Shown here in pieces: positions 57,763 to 64,000 of a stretch of 64,000 nt of DNA; the first letter of the stretch is position 1, and each line of letters begins with the position of its first letter. This DNA is from an uncultured Clostridia bacterium (GTDB lineage: Bacteria > Bacillota > Clostridia > Lachnospirales > Lachnospiraceae). The stretch is from positions 248,001-312,000 of the forward strand of contig CAOKVX010000001.1 in assembly GCA_948472945.1 (NCBI GenBank). The letters run 5' to 3'. The notes below the pieces were generated by a model. It did not search any database. It saw only the letters and a program-made list of their open reading frames with translations, and was not told the origin of the DNA. Both the position numbers and the translations under genes were made by a program.

Positions 57763-58980
57763 ATGCAGGATTTATCTATATATATTCACATCCCTTTTTG
57801 TGTACGCAAATGCCTGTACTGCGACTTTCTATCCGATAAGCCGTCAGGTAACGGCATGTCAGAATATGCTTTCGCGCTTATAAACGAAATAAAGCAGGCT
57901 GGAGTTTACGCAGAAAATTACAACGTGGGCACAGTGTTCATAGGCGGGGGTACGCCCTCGATATACGGTCACGGTGTAATAAGCGATATCATAAACACTT
58001 TGAGAGAAACATTTGAAAATGTGCGGAAAGGCTCATATGCTCCCTCCGAGGTTACGATTGAGTGCAACCCCGGAACAGTAGACACAGACAAACTTGCCGA
58101 ATATAAAAAATGCGGTGTAAACCGCATTAGTCTTGGACTTCAGTCGGCTAATTATGAGGAACTAAAAATGCTCGGCCGTATTCACAGGTACGAGGACTGG
58201 GTAAACTCAGTCGCAGCTGCAAGGAAAGCCGGTTTTGACAATATAAATGTTGATTTGATATCAGGGCTTCCAAGGCAGAGCCGTGAATCATTTTCGGACA
58301 CTCTCCGGAGAGTTTTGGAACATGAAACCGAGCATATATCCGTATACAGCCTGATTGTTGAGAAAAACACTCCTTTTTACGACATGTATAATCCTGATAA
58401 TATGACGGATGAGCAGTATGACGAGTGGGAGAGGGAGGACCGGGCAATTTACGATATGACGTATGATACGTTATTATCGGGCGGATATAACAGGTATGAG
58501 ATATCAAACTATGCAAAGCCGGGCTTTGAGTGCAGGCATAATCTTGTATATTGGGACAGGGGCGACTATCTTGGTTTCGGTCTGGGTTCCTCGTCTATGA
58601 TAGACGATATTCGTTTCAAGAATTGCATAAGCCTTAAAAAATACATTGATTATTATACGCAGCCTGACGCTGATGCATTTAAAAATTTAACCGTCAGCCC
58701 TCTTTCAGACAAATTTTATACGAACCCCCTGTATGAAGAAGTGCAGAAACTTACAAGAGAAGAACAGATGTTGGAGCATATAATGCTTGGCCTTAGAAAA
58801 ACTGCAGGTATAGATATAAATGAATTTAATGAACGGTATGAAACTGATTTTTTGAAAAAATATGACCGGCAGGTTAAAAAATGGACTGATGCGGGAATGC
58901 TGGTAATAAAGCGTGGAAAAGTCTGCTGTACTCACAGAGGCCTTAACGTGAGCAATGGAATCATTGTTGATTTTATATAG
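57763..58980 (+). CDS. hemW: HemW heme chaperone (radical SAM, HemN-like)
   Basis: 405 residues. Iron-sulfur motif CVRKCLYC (CxxxCxxC) in IHIPFCVRKCLYCDF, GGGTPS, and the C-terminal HemN domain. Members of this clade are heme chaperones rather than true coproporphyrinogen oxidases; the context after lepA is standard for hemW. ATG 57763 with GGAGGTG; in-frame GTG 57757 overlaps that site. A TATAAT with extended TG (57737-57742) upstream lacks a good -35. The hrcA-grpE-dnaK genes that often follow are absent here. Confidence 0.94.
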   Translation: MQDLSIYIHIPFCVRKCLYCDFLSDKPSGNGMSEYAFALINEIKQAGVYAENYNVGTVFIGGGTPSIYGHGVISDIINTLRETFENVRKGSYAPSEVTIECNPGTVDTDKLAEYKKCGVNRISLGLQSANYEELKMLGRIHRYEDWVNSVAAARKAGFDNINVDLISGLPRQSRESFSDTLRRVLEHETEHISVYSLIVEKNTPFYDMYNPDNMTDEQYDEWEREDRAIYDMTYDTLLSGGYNRYEISNYAKPGFECRHNLVYWDRGDYLGFGLGSSSMIDDIRFKNCISLKKYIDYYTQPDADAFKNLTVSPLSDKFYTNPLYEEVQKLTREEQMLEHIMLGLRKTAGIDINEFNERYETDFLKKYDRQVKKWTDAGMLVIKRGKVCCTHRGLNVSNGIIVDFI

Positions 58981-59014
58981 CTTTTAACAATGTAGGTAAA
59001 ATATGAATTAAAAA

Positions 59015-59045
59015 AATAACGGCAGGCAATTTTCCCGCCGTTATT
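59015..59045. terminator. Bidirectional terminator between hemW and glnN
   Basis: AATAACGGC (59015-59023) / GCCGTTATT (59037-59045), with GG/CC pairs inside; A-run on the left gives a T-run for the minus-strand gene, weaker on the plus strand. Confidence 0.75.
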
Positions 59046-59083
59046 CATTCGTATAAACAGCTTAATCTTCCTTATACACAAAC

Positions 59084-61201
59084 TTACACCTCAAACAGCA
59101 GGTCGCCGTATGTCGGAACCGGCCAGAAAGTCTTGTCTACAAGCATCTCAAGCTCATCGATTGGGGAGCGCAGATTATTCATAGCCTCCCTGATTACATC
59201 CTTATAGTATTCTGCGAGCGGCGCGCCTTCGGTGATACTGTCCGATTTTGTCGTTTTCATCTTCAGCTCGTCAAGCGCTTTCTGTGCGTCTGAAAGAAGT
59301 GAGGAACACTTTTCGAGAAGGTTTTCCTGAACGAGTGTGGTGGCGTTTATGCCTGTTGCCTTAACCGAGTTGATTGACTCTGCAAGGAATGTGCAGAATC
59401 TGATGATTGAAGGTATGTAGAGCTTGGAGGCCATTTCAATCATCGTGAGAGCTTCAATATGAAGAACCTTTGAATAAGTCTCATAGTTTATTTCCTCACG
59501 TGAGCGCAGTTCGGCTTCATTATATACGGACTGGCGTTCAAACATTTCAATAACCGATTTTTCTGCAAAATATTTTGTGGCGTCAACCATTGTCTTTACA
59601 TTTGGCAGATTTCTCTTTTGGGCTTCGTCAACCCACTCGTCGGCGTAGCCGTTTCCGTTAAATATAATCTTTTTGTTATCCTTGAGTGTTTTCTGAATAA
59701 CTTTTTTAACCGCATTCTCAAATTCTTCAGCTGATTTGCCCTCAATTTCTTTGTTCATCTTTTCGAGTGTGTCGGCAACTATGGAGTTGAGAACCGTGGT
59801 TGAATCTGATATTGACATTGACGATGCAACCATGCGGAACTCAAACTTATTTCCGGTAAATGCAAACGGTGATGTGCGGTTTCTGTCGGTGGCATCCTTT
59901 CTGAAGTGAGGGACGGTTGCAACGCCTATGTCCATCCTTTCGCCCTTAATACTTGAAGTGGCTTCTCCGTTATCTATAATTTGGTCTACGATATCCTCAA
60001 GCTGTTCGCCGAGGAATACTGAAATTATAGCAGGAGGCGCCTCGTTTGCACCGAGCCTGTGGTCGTTGCCCACATTTGAGGCTGAGAGGCGTAAAAGAGG
60101 TGCGTAGTCGTTAACAGCCTTTATTACGGCTGAGAGCACATATAGGAACATAAGGTTATTGTGTGGTTCCTTGCCGGGGTTGAGCAGATTGATACCTGTG
60201 TCCGTAACGATAGACCAGTTGTTATGTTTTCCGGAACCGTTGACGCCGGCAAATGGTTTTTCGTGCAGCAGACATTCAAGGCCGTGTCTTCTTGCAACCT
60301 TTTTCATCGTTTCCATGACGAGCTGGTTGTGGTCCGCCGCAATGTTGGCCGTGGAATAAATAGGCGCCATCTCGTGCTGGGCCGGAGCAACCTCGTTGTG
60401 CTGAGTCTTTGCAAGTATTCCGAGTTTCCAGAGTTCTATGTTAAGTTCTTTCATATAAGAGGCAATTTTTTCCCTGATTGAGCCGAAGTAGTGGTCGTCA
60501 AGCTCCTGTCCTTTTGGCGGCATTGCGCCGAACAACGTACGTCCTGAATATATTAGGTCGTCGCGCTTTAGGAAATTTTCCCTTTTGACAAGGAAATATT
60601 CCTGTTCAGGTCCGACGGAGCAGTTTACCTTGTCTACGTCCGTATACCCGAAAATATTGGCCGTGCGCGTCGCCTGCCTGCTTAATGCAGCCATTGAACG
60701 AAGCAGGGGGGTCTTTTTGTCGAGGGCTTCGCCCGTATATGAACAGAAAGCTGTTGGAATGCACAATGTAACCCCGGCTGCATCCTCGCGAAGAAATGCC
60801 GGCGACGTGATATCCCATGCAGTATATCCCCTTGCCTCGAATGTGGCGCGCAGACCTCCGGATGGGAAAGAAGAAGCGTCGGGCTCTCCTTTAATCAGCT
60901 CTTTGCCTGAGAATTCAAGAATTGCCTTTGAGGTTGAAGATGCGTTAAGGAAAGAGTCATGTTTCTCGGCTGTAATACCGGTCATAGGCTGGAACCAGTG
61001 TGTATAATGCGTTGCACCGCGCTCAACGGCCCATTCTTTCATGGCATGGGAAATTACGTTTGCTATTGATATATCAAGCTCGCCGCCGTTTTCTACAATC
61101 TCCTTGAAAGTAGAATAAACCTTTTTAGGCAGATATTCCTGCATAACCTCGTCATGAAAAACATCAGTTGCAAATACTTCTTTTAATACATTATTCGCCA
61201 T
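59084..61201 (-). CDS. glnN: Glutamine synthetase type III
   Basis: About 705 residues, the size of GSIII (type I is about 450). Makes glutamine from glutamate, ammonia and ATP. GSIII features: THWFQPMTGITAEKHDSF, GGLRATFEARGYTAWD (family signature), VGPEQEYFLV, NEVAPAQHEMAPIY, KPFAGVNGSGKHNNW. Minus-strand start at 61201 gives a 9-base gap to GAGAGG; an ATG at 61210 abuts that site, and 61249 has none. Common in gut Clostridia and Bacteroidetes. No glnR or P-II gene nearby; a long leader with a hairpin precedes it. Confidence 0.96.
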   Translation of the reverse strand: MANNVLKEVFATDVFHDEVMQEYLPKKVYSTFKEIVENGGELDISIANVISHAMKEWAVERGATHYTHWFQPMTGITAEKHDSFLNASSTSKAILEFSGKELIKGEPDASSFPSGGLRATFEARGYTAWDITSPAFLREDAAGVTLCIPTAFCSYTGEALDKKTPLLRSMAALSRQATRTANIFGYTDVDKVNCSVGPEQEYFLVKRENFLKRDDLIYSGRTLFGAMPPKGQELDDHYFGSIREKIASYMKELNIELWKLGILAKTQHNEVAPAQHEMAPIYSTANIAADHNQLVMETMKKVARRHGLECLLHEKPFAGVNGSGKHNNWSIVTDTGINLLNPGKEPHNNLMFLYVLSAVIKAVNDYAPLLRLSASNVGNDHRLGANEAPPAIISVFLGEQLEDIVDQIIDNGEATSSIKGERMDIGVATVPHFRKDATDRNRTSPFAFTGNKFEFRMVASSMSISDSTTVLNSIVADTLEKMNKEIEGKSAEEFENAVKKVIQKTLKDNKKIIFNGNGYADEWVDEAQKRNLPNVKTMVDATKYFAEKSVIEMFERQSVYNEAELRSREEINYETYSKVLHIEALTMIEMASKLYIPSIIRFCTFLAESINSVKATGINATTLVQENLLEKCSSLLSDAQKALDELKMKTTKSDSITEGAPLAEYYKDVIREAMNNLRSPIDELEMLVDKTFWPVPTYGDLLFEV

Positions 61202-61263
61202 AGTTACCATCCTCTCAATCAATATTGTATATAATTTGTTAGAATACACTCTTTAAAGCACGA

Positions 61264-61314
61264 AAAGATGTCCGTACAGAAACTACCGAACGGTAATTTC
61301 CACTGGACATCTTT
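61264..61314 (-). promoter_or_regulatory. Symmetric hairpin in the glnN leader
   Basis: Plus-strand coordinates: AAAGATGTCC (61264-61273) / GGACATCTTT (61305-61314), then GAAA (61279-61282) / TTTC (61297-61300), then TACCG (61284-61288) / CGGTA (61291-61295) with a 2-base apex. It lies about 65-115 bases before the glnN start on the minus strand. There is no T-run after it in the glnN direction, so it is not a plain terminator. It does not fit the glutamine riboswitch consensus. Confidence 0.5.
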
Positions 61315-61387
61315 GTCATTGCAAATACATTATCATATAAATGATAAAAATAAAAGACTTAACATGTAAAATATCAATAAAAATGTA

Positions 61388-61416
61388 TCTATAAGCTATA
61401 AAGTGTCCTCTTGCAA
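61388..61416 (-). promoter_or_regulatory. Predicted promoter of glnN
   Basis: Minus strand TTGCAA (61416-61411), 17 bases, TATAGA (61393-61388); gives a leader of about 180 bases containing the hairpin. The region is A/T-rich, so other starts are possible. Confidence 0.45.
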
Positions 61417-61442
61417 ATATCATTAATACTCTTTATAAGACT

Positions 61443-62729
61443 CTATATAAGAAACAAATCAAAAACGAATTTAATTATATCATGATAATCATATTTTGCA
61501 ACAGAAACTTCCGAGGTTATATTTGTTTCGCTTATAACCGTATCATTTAACATAAGCGATACGTTTCCGATGATGTCTCCTGTATTTATAGGCGGAGTTA
61601 CGTATTCCGGGAGGTTTATTTTAAGAGTCACGTTGTCTGCGTTTGACAGCGGGTAAAAAATGTGCTGCTCGTATTTGACGGGAATCTCCTTTATAAAGCT
61701 GCAGCTTTTTCCGTCCTCGTCTTTAACCGGAATTGGATTTAGGGGTACGGCGCCGTCAATCAGCGGTTGAATCGAATATTTTGCAAATCCGTAATTCATA
61801 AGATTTTTTGTATCAGCCCATTTATACGACTTGTTTGGAGGCCATCCGGATGCGAGCACGGCGCTTACCAGGGTCATATTATTTCTAACTGCTGCGCCGA
61901 CAAAGCAGTAACCGGCCTTGCCGGTAAAACCTGTTTTTATCCCGATAGCTCCGTCGTATGATGTCAGGAACAGGTCTTTGTTGTTAACTGTAAAACTCCG
62001 TTTACCTGATAGCTCTTTAAAAGAATGTGACGGAGTTTTTATTATACCCCGGAATGTTTCGTTTTGTATTGCGTATGATGCGATGAGGCTTAAATCTCTG
62101 GCTGTAGTGTGGTGGCCGTCTGCGTCGAGTCCGTTTGGGGTGACGAATTTAGTGTCGGTACAGCCGAGCGAGGCGGCTTTTTCGTTCATAAGATTTGCAA
62201 AACCCTCAACAGAACCGCCTATATGTTCGGCGATAGCTACTGCGGTGTCATTGTGCGACTCAAGCATTAATGAATAAAGGAGGTCGCCAAGTTTGTACTG
62301 CTCGCCCTCGCAGATGTTAAGCTGGACGTCCGGCATACCCTGCGCGTATTTTGAGACGGAAACCGCATCGTCGGGATTTCCGTTTTCTATTGCAAGTATA
62401 CATGTCATTATTTTTGTCGTGCTCGCCATAGGCAGGGGAGAATAACCGTCTTTGTCATATAGGATTCTTTTTGATGAAACATCCATAAGGCATGCCGATT
62501 TTGCGTAAAGCCTGCCGGGGCCGGCCTCTATTGCAGCGGCCGCATCGGCGTTTCCCTGCCTTAATATCATGAGTTCATTGTTGGGATTGGAGGGCGCAGG
62601 GGAGTAAAATATGTTATAATCACTGCATATCAGTCTGTTTTTTAGGTTGCACAGAAGGGCAAGCGATATTATTACAAGTATGATACTTATAAGCCTGGAT
62701 AAAATATTTGACAGTGTATTTTTGTTCAT
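61443..62729 (-). CDS. D-alanyl-D-alanine carboxypeptidase (DacF/PBP5 type)
   Basis: 428 residues. N-terminal membrane segment or signal (IISIILVIISLALLCNL), peptidase S11 domain with the active-site Ser in MASTTKIMT (SxxK), SHN in LESHNDTAVA, and KTG in GIKTGFTGKAG; then a beta-rich PBP5 C-terminal domain. Trims the terminal D-Ala of peptidoglycan stem peptides. The last residues (FVFDLFLI) are hydrophobic. Resembles DacF, which is sporulation-linked in Bacillus, but no sporulation promoter is obvious here. Confidence 0.93.
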   Translation of the reverse strand: MNKNTLSNILSRLISIILVIISLALLCNLKNRLICSDYNIFYSPAPSNPNNELMILRQGNADAAAAIEAGPGRLYAKSACLMDVSSKRILYDKDGYSPLPMASTTKIMTCILAIENGNPDDAVSVSKYAQGMPDVQLNICEGEQYKLGDLLYSLMLESHNDTAVAIAEHIGGSVEGFANLMNEKAASLGCTDTKFVTPNGLDADGHHTTARDLSLIASYAIQNETFRGIIKTPSHSFKELSGKRSFTVNNKDLFLTSYDGAIGIKTGFTGKAGYCFVGAAVRNNMTLVSAVLASGWPPNKSYKWADTKNLMNYGFAKYSIQPLIDGAVPLNPIPVKDEDGKSCSFIKEIPVKYEQHIFYPLSNADNVTLKINLPEYVTPPINTGDIIGNVSLMLNDTVISETNITSEVSVAKYDYHDIIKFVFDLFLI

Positions 62730-62935
62730 TGATAAAACCCTGTGTTTCAGATGTTTGTAATATAATATGAATATAAATTTTAAAATATGAGATAATTTTT
62801 ATTGAAGAATGGCAAATGTAAGCCGAAGTTAAATTATTTGTTCCTATTCATATTATTGTCAGACTTTTCATTTTGCGGTTGCCTTTTTGGAGGAAAAGAT
62901 ATACAATATACACTGATATAAATTTTGTTATTCCC

Positions 62936-63093
62936 GCGAGCAACGAGCCGGACAGCCATACTTGCATGGTTATTTGGCGGCGCTGAACATCCGGTGATGT
63001 TCGTCTGGCGCTGACCGAAGCGTAGCGTAGATGCCGCGAGGCGCTAATCGTCCGGTGGACGATTGTTAAGCGCTGACTGAAACGGAGTGTAGA
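62936..63093. repeat. Tandem hairpin repeat element (two 61-base units plus a third hairpin)
   Basis: The gap 62730-63205 (476 bases) is A/T-rich up to about 62930, with nothing recognised, then turns GC-rich. Two tandem units start at GGCGCT 62979 and GGCGCT 63040 (61 bases apart). Each has a hairpin with a CGGT or CGGTG loop (GAACATC/GATGTTC at 62985-63002; AATCGTC/GACGATT at 63046-63064) and then GCGCTGAC-GAA-CG-AG-GTAGA. The arms differ between the units but remain complementary. A third, less regular hairpin (62948-62975) lies in front. Only overlapping minus-strand chance ORFs cover it. Function unknown: mobile intergenic repeat or structured RNA. Confidence 0.6.
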
Positions 63094-63170
63094 CAAATAC
63101 CCCGCCCTTTAGGGCGAACTTGCTAAAAAGATGCTAGGGCAATCCCCGTAGCTCTGCTGCGGGGTATTTG
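63094..63170 (+). repeat. 12-base inverted repeat enclosing alternative hairpins
   Basis: CAAATACCCCGC (63094-63105) is perfectly complementary to GCGGGGTATTTG (63159-63170). Inside are GCCC-TTTA-GGGC (63104-63115) and a strong hairpin CCCCGTAGC-TCT-GCTGCGGGG (63144-63164), which shares the right arm of the long repeat, so the two pairings exclude each other. It ends 35 bases before the carboxyltransferase start. Reads like either the terminus of a palindromic element or a leader switch. Confidence 0.55.
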
Positions 63171-63205
63171 ACTATATTATATTAAATTATTTTGGAGGGC
63201 TGATG

Positions 63206-64000
63206 ATGAGCAATGCAACAAAAATGTCAGCAAGAGACAGAATTTTAAATCTTGTTGATGCAAACAGTTTTGTTGAGATTGGTGCTCTTGTGACAAAGAG
63301 AAACACCGATTTCAATATGCAGGAAAAGTCAGTTCCGGGTGATGGAGTAATAACCGGATATGGCTTGATTGACGGCAGTATTGTATATGTTTACAGTCAG
63401 GATGCTGCTGCTATGGGTGGTTCCCTTGGCGAGATGCATGCCGGTAAGATTTGTAGGATGTATGATATGGCTATTAAGGCCGGAGCGCCTGTTATAGGTC
63501 TTATTGACTGTGCGGGTATAAGACTTCAGGAGGCTGTGGATGCTTTGGCAGGTTTTGGCAATATATACAAAAAACAGGCTGAGGCTTCAGGATTGATACC
63601 ACAGATTTCTGCAGTGCTTGGAAATTGCGGAGGAGGAGTTTCCGTGGTTTCTGCTCTGAGTGATTTTACATTTATGGAGAAAGGTGCAAAGCTTTTTGTC
63701 AATTCACCTAATGTAATTGCAGGAAATTATGTGGAGAAATGTGATACAAGCTCATCTGATTTCCAGAGTGAGTCAAATACAGTTGACTTTGTATGCGAGG
63801 GAGAGGCAGAACTTCTCGCCGCAGTGCGCGATTTTGTTTGTATGCTGCCTTCTAACTGTGAGGATATGGGATTATGCGAGTGTGACGACGACCTCAACCG
63901 CCTTGTTCCGGAGTTTGCGGCAGATATGGCAGACCCTAAAAAGGCGTTGGCAGACATATCGGACGGAAATAAATTTATTGAGGTGAAAGCAGGCTATGCG
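63206..64000 (+). CDS. Carboxyltransferase-domain protein (biotin-dependent decarboxylase/carboxylase alpha-type subunit), 3' partial
   Basis: Open from ATG 63206 (or ATG 63203) to the right edge, 265 codons visible, stop not reached. Recognised by the crotonase-like carboxyltransferase fold: ARDRILNLVDANSFVEIG, GGSLGEMHAGKICRMYDMA, GAPVIGLIDCAGIRLQE, and the oxyanion-type glycine motif LGNCGGGVSVVSALSDF. Related to methylmalonyl-CoA / glutaconyl-CoA decarboxylase alpha subunits and acetyl/propionyl-CoA carboxylase beta chains, acting on acyl-CoA and carboxybiotin. Ribosome binding site TTGGAGGG (63192-63199). Which acyl-CoA it uses needs the downstream genes (gamma, delta or beta subunits), which lie outside the window. 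Confidence 0.88.
   Translation, partial: MSNATKMSARDRILNLVDANSFVEIGALVTKRNTDFNMQEKSVPGDGVITGYGLIDGSIVYVYSQDAAAMGGSLGEMHAGKICRMYDMAIKAGAPVIGLIDCAGIRLQEAVDALAGFGNIYKKQAEASGLIPQISAVLGNCGGGVSVVSALSDFTFMEKGAKLFVNSPNVIAGNYVEKCDTSSSDFQSESNTVDFVCEGEAELLAAVRDFVCMLPSNCEDMGLCECDDDLNRLVPEFAADMADPKKALADISDGNKFIEVKAGYA

Noticed and set aside
61250..61320. Glutamine riboswitch before glutamine synthetase
   Set aside because: The conserved unpaired glutamine-aptamer nucleotides are missing; only a simple symmetric hairpin is present.
62848..63096. 82-codon minus-strand ORF over the tandem hairpin element
   Set aside because: It is a translation of the repeat units themselves, has no ribosome binding site and no homology I recognise; the DNA structure explains the sequence better.
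63040..63170. tRNA, tmRNA or similar RNA gene in the GC-rich stretch
   Set aside because: No TTCGA-type T-loop, no cloverleaf and no CCA-compatible acceptor could be drawn; the stems found are tandem simple hairpins.

Overview
The window looks like a chromosome segment from a spore-forming, low-to-mid GC Clostridia, most likely Lachnospiraceae (Lachnospira / Eubacterium eligens-like). The evidence is gene order and content: a complete spoIIIAA-AH operon followed by Asp23, nusB, xseA, xseB, ispA, dxs, tlyA, nadK and argR; an rpsT / gpr-spoIIP / lepA-hemW cluster; strong AGGAGG ribosome binding sites; frequent TTG and GTG starts; and large Big_2, CotH and LRR_5 surface proteins. Family assignment is inference; no 16S gene is present.

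Layout. 1-7654: the 3' part of one half and all of the other half of a heterodimeric ABC exporter, then an RND permease carrying a large coiled-coil insertion. 8016-10967: a CACHE chemoreceptor and a GAF-GGDEF diguanylate cyclase; the cyclase is preceded by an unrecognised structured leader. 11171-16676: aroA, argS, a DUF815 ATPase, and aroE on the minus strand. 16847-29617: the spoIIIA operon, then a housekeeping run (NusB, exonuclease VII, isoprenoid synthesis, TlyA, NAD kinase, ArgR). 29726-37202: YebC, then two large exported proteins (CotH kinase with LRR_5; an array of Big_2 domains). 37244-44171: an SSS-family symporter, a TetR regulator, and a lipoprotein-MMPL exporter pair with inverted repeats in front. 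44388-48230: YqeG, an M24 peptidase, an AroD-AroK fusion and EF-P. 48458-52654: TyrA (minus), GuaB, an anchored amidase, dCMP deaminase (minus) and S20 (minus). 52851-58980: Gpr, SpoIIP, a decayed esterase, LepA and HemW. 59084-62729 (minus): type III glutamine synthetase and a DD-carboxypeptidase. The last 1.3 kb holds a structured intergenic repeat and the 5' part of a carboxyltransferase gene running off the edge.

How the genes work together. Four shikimate / aromatic amino acid steps are present but scattered (AroA, AroE, AroD-AroK, TyrA). SpoIIIAA-AH, SpoIIP and Gpr cover engulfment, the mother cell-forespore channel and spore germination; sigma-E-like and sigma-G-like promoters sit in front of spoIIIAA and gpr. 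Two separate RND/MMPL exporters each come with long coiled-coil or pseudo-heptad extracellular segments and no recognisable membrane fusion partner.

No tRNA, rRNA, CRISPR array, intact insertion sequence or prophage was seen. The least explained sequences are non-coding: the tandem hairpin element at 62936-63170, whose two repeat units differ in sequence but keep their hairpins; the lepA leader (55664-55846); the leader before the cyclase gene (9827-9898); and the glnN leader hairpin (61264-61314).
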